Both the position numbers and the translations under genes were made by a program. This document shows, in pieces, positions 7,660 to 15,930 of a DNA stretch of 35,605 nt. The notes under the pieces were generated by a model that was given only the letters and a program-made list of their open reading frames with translations, made no database searches and had not been told where the DNA came from. This stretch comes from a virus, in the IMG/VR virus record IMGVR_UViG_3300027759_000230, positions 1 through 35,605 of that record; one strand, 5' to 3'. The stretch's first letter is position 1. The number at the start of each line of letters is the position of its first letter.

Positions 7660-8910
7660 ATGCCATTCTTCTCGATCTTTACGCCAACACACAATGCAAA
7701 ATACCTTCTAAGAGCAGCAGAATCGCTAAATGCACAGACATTTAAAGATTTCGAGTGGCTAATACTTCCGAATGCTGGTGTCGAACTACCAGACCTAGAA
7801 AAATTACCTAATTGCAGACTTGTCCATACAAATGATCCATTGGCTAAAAATATAGGAAGGTATAAAAAAGAATGTTGCGTTGCTGCAACAGGCCAAGTCT
7901 TAGTAGAATTAGATCACGACGACGAACTCACGCCTGATTGCCTACAAGAATTATATAACGCATTCACAGAAAATGAAAAGATCGATTTCTGCTATTCTAA
8001 TGATGCAGACTTGGATCCTAAATTAGAACCATTTACGTATTCGTCAAAATACGGTTGGGAGGCCAGACCATTTGAGTATAAAGGCAGAATGATTATGGAG
8101 CAGCTTTCTTTTCCTCCAACTGCCGCCGCATTTTCAAAAATCTGGTTTGCGCCGAATCACGTGAGAGCATGGCGAAAATCATTTTACGATAGAATCGGCG
8201 GCCATAATGAAGCGCTAGAAATCCTAGATGACCAAGACTTACTAGCAAGAACATATATCCATGGGAATGTTAAATTAATCGACAAATGTCTCTATATATA
8301 TTATAGGCATGAGGGAAACACTTGCTATGGGGATAAAAACAAGTTCATCCAGACTGAAACATTAAACATCCATGACAAATACATTTATCAGCTGGCAGAA
8401 AAATGGTGTGACATCCTTGGCTTGTTAAAGATCGATCTGTGCGGCGGCCACAATAGTCCAAAAGGCTACATATCTGTAGATCTTGAAAACGCTATGGTAA
8501 AACACGACTTGAATACCAGATGGCCTTTTGAAGACGGCTCTGTCGGCATAGTTAGAGCGCACGATGCTTTAGAACATCTTAAAGATCCCATACATGTCAT
8601 GAAGGAAGCATATAGGGTAATCAGACCAATGGGCTGGTTCCTCACTTTGACTCCTTCTACCGATGGTCGTGGAGCTTTTCAAGACCCAACACACATCTCT
8701 TTTTGGAATTCAAATTCGTTTTGGTATTATACAAAAGCAGAAACAGCTAAATATATTGGAACACCGGTAAGATTTCAAGCGAACAGAATTAAAAACTTCT
8801 TCCCAAACAATTATTGCGAGCAACATAATATCATGTATGTTAAAGCGGATTTATTAAGACTCCCACACCAAGATGCTGGTATGCGTGTTCCCGGTGAAGT
8901 GATGATTTAA
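7660..8910 (+). CDS. Fused GT2 glycosyltransferase and SAM-dependent methyltransferase
   Basis: A 416-residue two-domain protein. Residues 1-240 are a GT-A family 2 glycosyltransferase: FSIFTPTHNAKYLLRAAESL at the start, the metal-binding LDHDDE at 84-89, and an acceptor-side GGHNEALEILDDQDL. About residues 255-400 are a class I methyltransferase: IDLCGG (258-263) as SAM loop, SVDL, then WPFEDGSVGIVRAHDALEHL and YRVIRPMGWF. Both catalytic parts look intact. The protein would add a sugar and a methyl group, perhaps to the same glycan, on the virion or host surface. Its stop overlaps the convergent gene's stop. Confidence 0.88.
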   Translation: MPFFSIFTPTHNAKYLLRAAESLNAQTFKDFEWLILPNAGVELPDLEKLPNCRLVHTNDPLAKNIGRYKKECCVAATGQVLVELDHDDELTPDCLQELYNAFTENEKIDFCYSNDADLDPKLEPFTYSSKYGWEARPFEYKGRMIMEQLSFPPTAAAFSKIWFAPNHVRAWRKSFYDRIGGHNEALEILDDQDLLARTYIHGNVKLIDKCLYIYYRHEGNTCYGDKNKFIQTETLNIHDKYIYQLAEKWCDILGLLKIDLCGGHNSPKGYISVDLENAMVKHDLNTRWPFEDGSVGIVRAHDALEHLKDPIHVMKEAYRVIRPMGWFLTLTPSTDGRGAFQDPTHISFWNSNSFWYYTKAETAKYIGTPVRFQANRIKNFFPNNYCEQHNIMYVKADLLRLPHQDAGMRVPGEVMI

Positions 8911-9353
8911 TCGTACCAGTTGAAAGCGCTAGTCCAATCGAAGACATAATGCCGTTTATCAGTAGTTGATCTAGCGTCACCTTGACTATCGACAGATAAT
9001 ATCTGATAAAACACATTCGTGACAACATAACCTTCTGGAGTTTGTTTAAATACCGCTTCCCAATCGACATAGCAGCTATCTGGCTCTTTGAACACGGCCT
9101 TTTCTGCCGCCGCTTCTGTCCTTACATCCTTGGTATAAATTATATTGGCACACCATGACGCCATGACAAATCGGTCATGGTCGCCTATGTCGGGAGTGGC
9201 CTCGGTTATTTTATAATCTGTTATTTTGAAGAAGCGTCTATAATATAACCCATTATCGTCTCTGACGATTCTTTCTTCGGTGCCAAATTCCTTAAGGTGC
9301 TCAAATTCTGATCTAAGTTCCTTGAGGTCATCTGAATTATTCCATATAGCCAT
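8907..9353 (-). CDS. Hypothetical protein
   Basis: About 148 residues with no family I recognise. It starts MAIWNNSDDLKELRSEFEHLKEFG, an acidic helical segment, followed by a beta-rich part with many aromatic residues (YYRRFFKITDYKITE, RFVMASWCANIIYT, RHYVFDWTSAFNWYD). A TTG three codons upstream (9362) is an alternative start; neither start has a clear ribosome site. It ends on the opposite strand, overlapping the stop of the glycosyltransferase fusion, and lies downstream of the DnaE-like gene, so the two may be co-transcribed. Confidence 0.55.
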   Translation of the reverse strand: MAIWNNSDDLKELRSEFEHLKEFGTEERIVRDDNGLYYRRFFKITDYKITEATPDIGDHDRFVMASWCANIIYTKDVRTEAAAEKAVFKEPDSCYVDWEAVFKQTPEGYVVTNVFYQILSVDSQGDARSTTDKRHYVFDWTSAFNWYD

Positions 9354-9378
9354 TTGCGCCAATTGTTAAGATATTCTA

Positions 9379-11112
9379 TCATTGGTTATTTGCCATCCAG
9401 TCAGTTACAACAGCACTGCCATTGATGAATTTAACCAATTTATATTTCTTTACAGTGATTACCTCATGGTCATAACGGAACATTGAGGTACCCTCACCGA
9501 TTAGCATATCTTGGCAACGGACATCCAGTCTCGTAGGTATTATTGCATCGCAATACTTACCGTCACCGATTCCGACACTCAGGAAGGTATTTCCTTTATG
9601 CTTCCTTTGCGCGCCAATGAGACCCTTAAGCGCAACGGTCGTCGCTCCTCTATCTAAAAAGGAATCAGGAAAGAAGCCCTTCCTCTCCCAGAACCCTCGG
9701 TGCTGAAATTCGATAAGTGGGTCGGGTTGGAATAAATACCCTTGCTTTAAACCATTCGGTTTTAATACTACCGGCCTACCCGAAGACCCAGCTACTATAT
9801 AGCACCCAGCTCGCTTAGCCTCCTCTACATGAACCCAGGTGCGATACATTGATTGGCAATTATAAATTGCGCTTTCCCAGAATGCTGCAGGATTCCTAGT
9901 CTTATGATATGCGAGCGCCCAGACTAATTGGGCATAATTAATAGCATGGCCCTTACAGAACGAATATAGCTTCAACTGACTAAGATCTGAAACCAATGTC
10001 ATTAGGCCATCCATCCCACGAGCTTTTTCTAAGAAGGCTCCTATCACATGCCGCTTACCCTTAGCAAAGCCATCCCTATAATGATCTGCCTCATCCTCGG
10101 AGCAGTTTAGAAATGTTATTATCTTATTGATAGCATCATCTTCAAATACAATCTGATTAATAGTTCGATTATGTAGCCAGTTGTCTAAAAAAGACGACTT
10201 CTTACCTCTACTCGCCGCTGCTGGTCTGATGAGTGCCAAAGCAACTGAAAGCTCCTCGACGTTCGTCGGCTTTACTGCCTTTGATGCCTTAATAAACGTC
10301 GGGCTCTCAGCAAATGTTAAACCTACGACGTCACCCGTAGCAAAAAGCTCGGTTATCTGCTCGTCTTTCTCTGGATAATCAGAAAGCGGCCTATCGCTAA
10401 GATCTCTTAACTGTGAAAGCGCTCGATTGCTGAGGATGTCGATCTTAAGTAAGCCTTTATCTTCTACATCATTTTTATCGTATTTGATCTGGTTACGGCC
10501 TATTTTCAATTTCGTAGGGACATTGTCTTTAAAAAAAATGATTCCGCCACAGTGAAGCGAATAGAGCCTCCTCTTGCCTATTAGCTTAGACGCCTTGTTA
10601 ATAACATCGTCGGCCCTATACGGCATCAACTTCGACAAGATTACATTTCTAGGTATTTTGCCCTTATAACCACATTGTCTCATCGCCGCATGGATAGCGG
10701 ATTTATAACGGTATTTAACCTTATTACTAATCCTAGCCACTTGGTCAGGCCACTTGGCATAAATAGCTGCAAATAATTGGTCTCTGACCTTATGAGATAT
10801 ATCTATATCAATATCTGGTAGGTCTTTCCTGAAGTCATTCATAAACCTTGCAAGTCTTATATTGTTAACTATCGGATCTATATGGCTAATTCCAAGCAGA
10901 TAGCAGATCAACGAGCAGGAAGCACTACCACGTATTATATGTAGATCTGACCCAGCAAGATCCAATATATCTCTAACTTTTAAGAAGACATTGGTGAAGC
11001 TGAATTTAGAGACTAATTCGAACTCTCGACGCAGTCGCAATATGTATCGCTGATCGTCAGGAACCTTCCGAACGAACCGTGATATTAGTTCTTTGAATAT
11101 AGAATAATCCAT
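9379..11112 (-). CDS. DnaE-like (family C) DNA polymerase without PHP domain
   Basis: The 577-residue protein carries the bacterial DNA polymerase III alpha palm/fingers motifs: RGSASCSL (61-68, compare GxGSGAGSL), LPDIDIDI (98-105) with the catalytic aspartate pair, HCGGIIF (187-193) and LLKIDILSNR (221-230) with the third aspartate, then RPAAASRGKK and FCKGHAINYAQLVWALAYHK (385-404). The N-terminal PHP region and the C-terminal tau-binding region of a roughly 1160-residue DnaE are absent. The C-terminus could include an OB-like fold. It is probably a phage replicative or accessory polymerase. The start at 11112 is chosen because the longer frame (11202) would overlap the divergent gene. Confidence 0.82.
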   Translation of the reverse strand: MDYSIFKELISRFVRKVPDDQRYILRLRREFELVSKFSFTNVFLKVRDILDLAGSDLHIIRGSASCSLICYLLGISHIDPIVNNIRLARFMNDFRKDLPDIDIDISHKVRDQLFAAIYAKWPDQVARISNKVKYRYKSAIHAAMRQCGYKGKIPRNVILSKLMPYRADDVINKASKLIGKRRLYSLHCGGIIFFKDNVPTKLKIGRNQIKYDKNDVEDKGLLKIDILSNRALSQLRDLSDRPLSDYPEKDEQITELFATGDVVGLTFAESPTFIKASKAVKPTNVEELSVALALIRPAAASRGKKSSFLDNWLHNRTINQIVFEDDAINKIITFLNCSEDEADHYRDGFAKGKRHVIGAFLEKARGMDGLMTLVSDLSQLKLYSFCKGHAINYAQLVWALAYHKTRNPAAFWESAIYNCQSMYRTWVHVEEAKRAGCYIVAGSSGRPVVLKPNGLKQGYLFQPDPLIEFQHRGFWERKGFFPDSFLDRGATTVALKGLIGAQRKHKGNTFLSVGIGDGKYCDAIIPTRLDVRCQDMLIGEGTSMFRYDHEVITVKKYKLVKFINGSAVVTDWMANNQ

Positions 11113-11164
11113 GTTTTTACAATACCAATAAAAGATAAATAAAGAATAATGTATTGGTACCCAC

Positions 11165-13405
11165 ATGACTTTAAAATCGATATCTCTGCTATTAGAAGAC
11201 ACTAACTATGAAGAATTAGTGCATGCGCAGATAAACAAGCACCTAACTAAACTTGGTTTCAAATCCGAGCACAATACTGGCGATAAGATGACTGATTTTA
11301 TCGCCAGTAGCGAGAACATTTATCCAGACAGAATGACTGATCCAGACAGCAAAGAAAGAATAAGAGTATTAGAGAGCCAAAATCATGTGCTTACGAGTAT
11401 CGTTAATGCTTTGACTAACTATGGCTCTCATATTAGATCTAAATATATCAAGCATTGGAAAGATAAGGTAGCAAATCGATCGGTAATGCATGAATATTTT
11501 GATCTCCTTTCCGCAACGTTCGCAAAGGGCGAATTAAGCGTGCAGCCCTTATATATGTCGGCACACGAACCTGTAATAGAACTTCCCAATGATAATGATA
11601 ACGTCATCGAAACCTTCATGAATTTTGCTGGTGGCTCAGCAAAAATGGCCAAAGAAACTGGAATACCTGGCATAAACAATATAAGGGAATATACCAAAGG
11701 CTGCTTAACAGGAAGCACCACCTTTAATGGCTTCGCATCACTACAAGAAGTCGTCAGGGCGCATATTGCTAAAGAAGAAGTCGTTTCTGATGTGGCTACT
11801 GATGATGTCGAGCAATTACCATCTGGCCTATTGGTAATGGCTAAGGAAGAAGCTAAGGACGAAAACGGCAAGAATACTGGTGAGATTTGGTGGCTTTATG
11901 CTATCCCTTCGACTAGTGGCAAAGACCACGCAGCCTGTGACCAGCTAGCTAGCGCAGCCAAAGAAGCCGCAGTCGGTTTAACTCGGTCTGGCGGCGAACG
12001 CGGAGGCAAAGAAGGTGTAATGCAGGGCTCAGACGCTGTGTGGTGTTTTAGAAATTATAACGTAGCACTCAATTATTTAAAATGGTGTAGCCTATTAATC
12101 ATATATCATCAAGCAATCGAGAATGGCGTTATTAAAAGAGCGATCCCGATTCATGCCGGTACATTACCAAACAATGACACATTAAGTAATAATGGTCATT
12201 TACTTAATAAAGTAGAATTTAAAGATGATAAAAATAATTCTTGCCCCATCCCGCGTAACATACCGGCGAGCATCAGATTAAAATATATGCATCTGATCCG
12301 CAGTAACAATGCTTTATTGGCGTATGAAAGTAAGACTGGCGACAAGTCGGACCTTACTGACGCTACGCTTGTTAATTATCTATATTCCGATCCTGTGAAT
12401 AGCGTTACTCTTCTAAGCTCGAGAACTGTCAACGGTGGAATGACCCCTGAGAATATAGAATTAATCAGACAAAGACTCTACAACCCTCCAAAGGGGATTA
12501 GCAAGAGTCCGTATTGCCTACTGATCGAGGCCTTAGTATCTGCAAGCCCGAAGTTTAAAGAACTCGTTTTAGAAATGAATTCAAAAGACAACGGGCCAAT
12601 ATTGGATAAATTATTTAAAATCATGGCGACGTTGCCCATGCCTAGAAGAATTGTTTCTAGGACCGGCCTAGCTGGTGGTACTGAGACACAAGACTCATAT
12701 GTTATGTTAAGTAAAACAGCTGAGAATATTAAATCTAAAATAGGAAAATTCGAAGGCGATTTAGAATTGATATGTGTGTTACCATTAAAGCTAGAATTTT
12801 ATGTGAGTTTATTAAGTGAAAACGATATCGAATATTCTCCACAAATACTCGACAGATTATATATGCAATCTAAAGTATTATACCAACAAGCTGATTTTAA
12901 AAATCCTTCGACATATGAAAGAGACGTGTGCCATACTATCCCAATTGTGGCTGGATCAATGTTTAAAGCGGCCGGCATGGCCGCATCGCCAAGCGAAGCA
13001 GAATTAGCGCGTCACGCTGTAGCCGACAAGTTTAGAGATCTTATAAAATCGATTTCTGAAATGTCTAGCCAGAGCATTATCAGAAATATTAGTAAGAATG
13101 ATCTCAGTCTCATTTATGCTGATGATAGTTCATACCACAACACGACTCTTGCAAAGACTGTTGTCGAAAAATTTACTAACGAAAAAGAGAAAACACCTGA
13201 AATCACGACTGTTAAATTGCTGGCTGATAATAACATCTTAGCCGAAAATCTGCCTATATCTGACCCAGCCACCAAATCTATGGTCGTCGATAGAATAAAT
13301 AAATATGTCGATCAATACGAAGCATCGATTGGCACGCCTAATTTCAAAAAAACCAGCGCTTTCTTTAAACTCCCAGAATATAGCAATATGCGAAAGAATT
13401 CCTAA
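11165..13405 (+). CDS. Large hypothetical protein (746 aa), possible internal virion protein
   Basis: No family is recognised. The protein is mixed alpha/beta, soluble and without membrane spans. It starts TLKSISLLLEDTNYEELV. A short N-terminal peptide ending in L-x-E recalls T4 capsid-targeting peptides, which are cut after L/I-x-E by the prohead protease, and other proteins in this window have similar N-termini (LLLEAEG, LITEDP, IISEQ). A packaged internal or head-associated role is therefore a guess. It is divergent from the polymerase, with a 52-base AT-rich gap containing GATAAATA. No strong ribosome site is visible. Confidence 0.6.
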   Translation: MTLKSISLLLEDTNYEELVHAQINKHLTKLGFKSEHNTGDKMTDFIASSENIYPDRMTDPDSKERIRVLESQNHVLTSIVNALTNYGSHIRSKYIKHWKDKVANRSVMHEYFDLLSATFAKGELSVQPLYMSAHEPVIELPNDNDNVIETFMNFAGGSAKMAKETGIPGINNIREYTKGCLTGSTTFNGFASLQEVVRAHIAKEEVVSDVATDDVEQLPSGLLVMAKEEAKDENGKNTGEIWWLYAIPSTSGKDHAACDQLASAAKEAAVGLTRSGGERGGKEGVMQGSDAVWCFRNYNVALNYLKWCSLLIIYHQAIENGVIKRAIPIHAGTLPNNDTLSNNGHLLNKVEFKDDKNNSCPIPRNIPASIRLKYMHLIRSNNALLAYESKTGDKSDLTDATLVNYLYSDPVNSVTLLSSRTVNGGMTPENIELIRQRLYNPPKGISKSPYCLLIEALVSASPKFKELVLEMNSKDNGPILDKLFKIMATLPMPRRIVSRTGLAGGTETQDSYVMLSKTAENIKSKIGKFEGDLELICVLPLKLEFYVSLLSENDIEYSPQILDRLYMQSKVLYQQADFKNPSTYERDVCHTIPIVAGSMFKAAGMAASPSEAELARHAVADKFRDLIKSISEMSSQSIIRNISKNDLSLIYADDSSYHNTTLAKTVVEKFTNEKEKTPEITTVKLLADNNILAENLPISDPATKSMVVDRINKYVDQYEASIGTPNFKKTSAFFKLPEYSNMRKNS

Positions 13406-13434
13406 TCGCCAGATCTTAAAGTAAATAAGATACT

Positions 13435-13932
13435 ATGATTTTATTTATTCCAAAATTGTTCGACGAAATGCGTTGTGCTGAGTTAACCAAAATAGCTGTA
13501 GATTACCATGCTAGGAATTCTCTCAGCTTTGAAGGCAAAGACTTTCATTATGGCAATTCATTTGGTACCGCAAGGATACCAGAGTATGAAAAAGTCCTTC
13601 AAGAGCTTACTCCAATCATAAAGATGAAAACTGGTTACCATAACATGGTAATAGAAAATTCTTATACTAGAATCTATTTTAATGGTGCTGATCTTAAAAA
13701 GCACACTGACAGAGTCGGCTTGGATGTTACCCTTAGTGTTTGCACCTATAGTGATATAAATAAACCTTGGCCCTTGTATGTGACAGACCTTAATGGTGTC
13801 ACACAAGCTATTGAAACCGCACCTGGTGATGGTGCCTTGATTCTAGGAACTCGATACCCGCATTGGCGCGATAAGTTAGACATCGCTGATCATCAGAAAG
13901 TTGTTCAATCCTTCTATCACTGGAAATTCTAA
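13435..13932 (+). CDS. 2OG-Fe(II) oxygenase, short hydroxylase-like
   Basis: This 165-residue protein has the compact prolyl-hydroxylase-like pattern: ENSYTRIYFNGADLKKHTDR with H90-x-D92, TLSVCTYSD as a core strand, WPLYV, APGDGALILG before the distal motif, and H143 in RYPHWRDKL. The terminal KVVQSFYHWKF strand closes the barrel. It would hydroxylate an amino acid side chain or small molecule using 2-oxoglutarate and oxygen. The stop overlaps the next start (TAATG at 13930-13934), so it is coupled to a second oxygenase of a different subtype. Confidence 0.82.
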   Translation: MILFIPKLFDEMRCAELTKIAVDYHARNSLSFEGKDFHYGNSFGTARIPEYEKVLQELTPIIKMKTGYHNMVIENSYTRIYFNGADLKKHTDRVGLDVTLSVCTYSDINKPWPLYVTDLNGVTQAIETAPGDGALILGTRYPHWRDKLDIADHQKVVQSFYHWKF

Positions 13933-14780
13933 TGATTTACAAATGCTTTTTTTCGGAAGACTGGAAAAATTGGATAAAGACCAATCTCGATAGCAAGTGC
14001 CCTAAGCCAGAATTGTTTACGATATTATTAAATCATGGATTTGACTATGATATGGTTGCAAGCGCACTAGAATATCAACCATCTGATCAACAGACTTTTG
14101 AGCGTAGAGACAGACAAGCCACGCTCTTAGCAAAAGAAGACACTATTGTGGTAAGTGCTCCGAATAAAGCGTTATCTGATAATCCAAATGTCAAACGATT
14201 AGACACCGCCCTAGCAGATGTTTACTTTTATGATAATTTTCTTTCTGCTGAAGAATGCGGCATCATAATACAAAAAATGGAAAAGAATCTTACAGCCTCT
14301 ACAGTCACTGATCCAAAGGCTGACAAAAGCACAAGAACAAGCAGTACCAGCCATCTAGACTGCCGAGACAGCGACATCGATAAGCTTGAACGAAAGATCC
14401 ACAATTTTATGGGTATCGGATTAGAATTTGGCGAAGAAATCCAAGGCCAGCGTTATCTGGTAGGACAAGAATTCAAGACACATACTGATTATTTTGATGC
14501 CAATGCGACTTATAATGCTGTTTATATGGACCGAGGCCAAAGAACTTGGACCTTTATGGTTTACCTAGACGATTGTGAAGAAGGTGGTGAAACGAAATTT
14601 ACTAGATTGAATGTTAATTTTAAGCCAAAATTAGGCGGCGCATTGATATGGAATAACCAACAGCCAGATGGTAATGGAAACCCGTACACAGAACATTGTG
14701 GCATGCCTGTCATTAAAGGCCAAAAAAATGTCATTACGAAATGGTTCCGTGAAAAATCGATAGGCAGATTAATAAGTTAG
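13932..14780 (+). CDS. Prolyl 4-hydroxylase-like 2OG-Fe(II) oxygenase
   Basis: A 282-residue protein. About residues 1-90 are a separate helical N-terminal part. The rest is a P4H-type domain: VYFYDNFLSAEECGIII (97-113), STRTSSTSHLD, RYLVGQEFKTHTDYFD with H184-x-D186, RTWTFMVYLDDCEEGGETKF (204-223), a 'GGALIW' strand, distal H255 in TEHCG and K265 as the 2-oxoglutarate-binding lysine. The GGET motif and layout match the collagen/EGL-9-like prolyl hydroxylase family more closely than the other oxygenases here. It is translationally coupled to the preceding oxygenase. A target among the virion proteins is possible but unproven. Confidence 0.87.
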   Translation: MIYKCFFSEDWKNWIKTNLDSKCPKPELFTILLNHGFDYDMVASALEYQPSDQQTFERRDRQATLLAKEDTIVVSAPNKALSDNPNVKRLDTALADVYFYDNFLSAEECGIIIQKMEKNLTASTVTDPKADKSTRTSSTSHLDCRDSDIDKLERKIHNFMGIGLEFGEEIQGQRYLVGQEFKTHTDYFDANATYNAVYMDRGQRTWTFMVYLDDCEEGGETKFTRLNVNFKPKLGGALIWNNQQPDGNGNPYTEHCGMPVIKGQKNVITKWFREKSIGRLIS

Positions 14781-14852
14781 AATAAATTCTATATAGTAGC
14801 CACTATACATCCTCGTAAATCTAAAATGTTCAGAAACAGAAGAGGAAGTTTA

Positions 14853-14936
14853 ATGACTTTATCGCATTCTAATTTCTGGACAAATCCCCATCTAAGCTCA
14901 GTTGCAAGCTGCAACGTAAAAAAAACGGAGTTCTAA
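14853..14936 (+). CDS. Possible micro-ORF (27 aa)
   Basis: A 27-residue frame (MTLSHSNFWTNPHLSSVA...) has AGAGGA six bases before its ATG and stops two bases before the metallophosphoesterase start. It overlaps an inverted repeat GTTGCA-AGC-TGCAAC (14900-14914). It could be a leader peptide or chance; the 158-base gap holds nothing else I can name. Confidence 0.22.
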   Translation: MTLSHSNFWTNPHLSSVASCNVKKTEF

Positions 14937-14938
14937 AA

Positions 14939-15811
14939 ATGGCTATAACTACACATAACGTAGAATGGATGTGTACTGAGTCTAACGAAAGAGTATCTGA
15001 ATTCGCAGTTCAAATCAAAAAAAATGGTGAGACATTTAAGATCTTAGCGCTCACAGATTTACATTGGGACAGCGCGCACTGCGAATTAAGTCTACTAAAA
15101 TCACATTTAGATACCGCTCTAAAATATAATATCCCAGTGATCATCATAGGTGACTTGTATGACGTGATGCAGGGAAAATATGACCCGCGATCAGATCAAA
15201 ACACCCTTCGGCCAGAGCATAGAGGTAACTGTTACTTCGACGCAATTATAGACACGAGCCTAGAATGGTTTAGACCTTATGCAAGCATAATGGCGCTGGT
15301 CTCGCCAGGTAACCACGAGGGGGCTGTCATGAAAAGACAGCAAATCGATCTAATCTCCAGATTCTGCAGAGGGCTAAAGGATTTCGGTAGTAAAGTCATT
15401 AGCGCTCCAGACTGGGGCTTTATGCTAGTAAAAATGCAGAAGCGCCACAGTGTCGATACAAAGAGAATCTTCTATCAGCACGGCTACGGCGGCGGCGGTG
15501 AAGTAACAAGAGGCCTCATAGATCATTCAAGAACTAGAGGTCAGTGGGACGCAGACGTTTACGTCAGCGGGCATATTCATAGAAGAAACATTGATGAAAA
15601 TATTATGGTAAGATGCTCTTCTAGAGGCCATGTTACACATCAACAGCAACTGTTTGTCCGTTGTGGTTCCTATAAAGATGAAACACATGACGCATGGCAT
15701 ATTAGCAAAGGCCGCGGCGCTAGACCTCTTGGAGGCTGGTTCCTTAATTTTACAGCTCAAATTAGTAAAGAAAGATTAGAAACCATAGTTTCAGCAGAGC
15801 CAACTATCTAA
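14939..15811 (+). CDS. Calcineurin-like metallophosphoesterase
   Basis: This 290-residue protein has all the metal-binding motifs of the superfamily in order: D-x-H in TDLHWD (39-44), GDLYD (71-75), GNHE (124-127), an isolated His in YQHGYGGGG (181) and GHIHRR (211-216). It should bind two metal ions and cleave a phosphomonoester or phosphodiester; the substrate (nucleic acid or nucleotide) cannot be deduced. Its CGGAG ribosome site lies eight bases before the ATG. It is the last gene before a very strong terminator hairpin and faces the convergent glycosyltransferase. Confidence 0.88.
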   Translation: MAITTHNVEWMCTESNERVSEFAVQIKKNGETFKILALTDLHWDSAHCELSLLKSHLDTALKYNIPVIIIGDLYDVMQGKYDPRSDQNTLRPEHRGNCYFDAIIDTSLEWFRPYASIMALVSPGNHEGAVMKRQQIDLISRFCRGLKDFGSKVISAPDWGFMLVKMQKRHSVDTKRIFYQHGYGGGGEVTRGLIDHSRTRGQWDADVYVSGHIHRRNIDENIMVRCSSRGHVTHQQQLFVRCGSYKDETHDAWHISKGRGARPLGGWFLNFTAQISKERLETIVSAEPTI

Positions 15812-15828
15812 AGAACGGTGACCTCGTG

Positions 15829-15891
15829 AAGGCTGTTTCTGATTTCATTCTTGCGCCTGGGCGAAAGTAATGACCAGAAGCAGCCTTTTTC
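15829..15891 (+). terminator. Long intrinsic terminator after metallophosphoesterase
   Basis: Arms AAGGCTGTTTCTG (15829-15841) and CAGAAGCAGCCTT (15875-15887) pair over 13 bases with one G-U. Inside, TCATT/AATGA, CTT/AAG and CGC/GCG extend the stem, and a T-run follows. It ends the plus-strand unit before convergent minus-strand genes. The minus strand lacks a matching T-run. Confidence 0.85.
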
Positions 15892-15930
15892 TTTTAAGCT
15901 CAAAAGAAACCCATCTGAAGGCACTTCTGA

